Shown: positions 63,464 to 64,000 of the stretch, piece by piece | How positions within the stretch are numbered: position 1 is the stretch's first letter | Layout of the letters: each line of letters begins with the position of its first letter | Source: Pusillimonas sp. UBA6240 | Lineage (GTDB): Bacteria > Pseudomonadota > Gammaproteobacteria > Burkholderiales > Burkholderiaceae_B | NCBI GenBank assembly: GCA_002441445.1 | Contig: DJWC01000147.1 | Coordinates: 160,027-224,026 of the forward strand | Direction of reading: 5' to 3' | Length of the DNA stretch: 64,000 nucleotides | Notes under the pieces: generated by a model | Told to the model about the DNA's origin: nothing | Seen by the model: the letters and a program-made list of their open reading frames with translations, nothing else | Database searches by the model: none | Position numbers and translations under genes: made by a program

Positions 63464-64000
63464 ATCCCATTCCTCCCAACTTCTGCCGAATCAGTGTATC
63501 CAGCTCTGCTCCCTTAGCCATCTGCTCCCCCAGCTTTTCCGTTAGCTTCTGCATTTTTTCCGCAAACGCTTCATCGTCCTCTTCGACTTCTTCTGCGCCG
63601 ACATAACGACCAGGGGTGAGTACATGCCCATGTTCGGCAATCTCGGCCAGCGGCACGCTGCGACAGAATCCGGGGATATCTTGGTATTCGGTGATGGTTG
63701 CGCCTTCTTCCACCTCACCACGCCATGCGGCAACGGTTTCAGCGATGCGGTCGATGACGCCGTCGTCCAGTTCGGCTTGCACGCGTGAAATCATCTTGCC
63801 CTGTTTGCGGGCGTCGATAAACAGCACTTCGCCTTTACGCTTTTTCTGCTTGGCGAGGAACCACAGGCAGGCGGGAATTTGAGTGTTGAAGAAAAGCTGA
63901 CCCGGTAGGGCCACCATGACTTCCACCACATCCGCATCGACCATCGCAGCGCGGATCACGCCCTCGTTGTTCTGGCTGGAGCTCATCGAGCCGTTGGCCA
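63453..64000 (-). CDS. hsdM: Type I restriction-modification methylase subunit (partial, C-terminal part)
   Basis: The frame runs off the right edge; 182 residues of the C-terminal part are visible. ANGSMSSSQNNEGVIR, then VMVALPGQLFFNTQIP and ACLWFLAKQKKRKGEVLFIDAR are the usual HsdM sequences after the NPPF motif, which lies outside the window. The C-terminal helical part (EDDEAFAEKMQKLTEKLGEQM) contacts HsdS. It is the first gene of the transcription unit in view. Confidence 0.93.
   Translation of the reverse strand, partial: ANGSMSSSQNNEGVIRAAMVDADVVEVMVALPGQLFFNTQIPACLWFLAKQKKRKGEVLFIDARKQGKMISRVQAELDDGVIDRIAETVAAWRGEVEEGATITEYQDIPGFCRSVPLAEIAEHGHVLTPGRYVGAEEVEEDDEAFAEKMQKLTEKLGEQMAKGAELDTLIRQKLGGMGYDF

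Overview
The window reads as chromosomal DNA of a betaproteobacterium of the Alcaligenaceae type (Bordetella, Achromobacter, Pusillimonas and relatives). That assignment is an inference. It rests on high-GC codon use, the density of LysR regulators, and five separate Bug/TctC-type periplasmic receptors (at 2186, 36507, 41334, 42971 and 55649) with no TctA or TctB membrane gene anywhere in view. Most of the DNA is catabolic: small gene sets, each with its own uptake protein and regulator. No tRNA, rRNA or CRISPR array was found.

Layout, 0-8.2 kb. A DoxX-like tail and a DUF2269 membrane protein are followed by a minus-strand MFS transporter, which is divergent from a Bug receptor and an IlvD/Edd-family dehydratase. 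Then come a LysR regulator and a cupin (minus strand), a disordered small protein and a CYP152-type peroxygenase P450. From 8.5 to 24.2 kb everything lies on the plus strand: VOC protein, FAD oxidoreductase, TetR, a phenylacetate-CoA-ligase-like enzyme, a complete Liv-type ABC importer, alpha/beta hydrolase, SDR, acyl-CoA dehydrogenase, FadB-like fusion and thiolase. This looks like uptake, CoA activation and beta-oxidation of one organic acid.

From 24.2 to 35.6 kb two operons diverge from a 28-bp palindrome. The minus arm encodes a polar amino acid ABC importer, an EamA exporter and an FCD-type GntR regulator. The plus arm encodes a three-subunit flavin/iron-sulfur amine dehydrogenase (HcnABC/opine oxidase/HypO type), a DapA-family enzyme, a dihydropyrimidinase and an M20 hydrolase. 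From 35.7 to 56.6 kb there are further modules: TetR/Bug/fumarylacetoacetase/cupin; LysR against hydrolase/Bug; Bug/HyuB/HyuA/oligogalacturonate-lyase-like propeller/LysR; DUF2478 against rhodanese/YeeE-YedE thiosulfate-type transporter/54-aa membrane protein; and LysR against amidase/Bug.

At 56.6-57.2 kb there is a junction with decayed small reading frames and a perfect 19-bp inverted repeat. Beyond it lies a defence region on the minus strand, starting with an AT-rich gene: a Sll1717-like P-loop ATPase, then HsdR, HsdS and a truncated HsdM of a type I restriction-modification system. Transcription runs from hsdM towards the ATPase. The most unusual points are the ATPase attached to this system, the inverted repeat beside it, the nonstandard amino or imino acid pathway with its palindrome, and the HyuAB/propeller operon.
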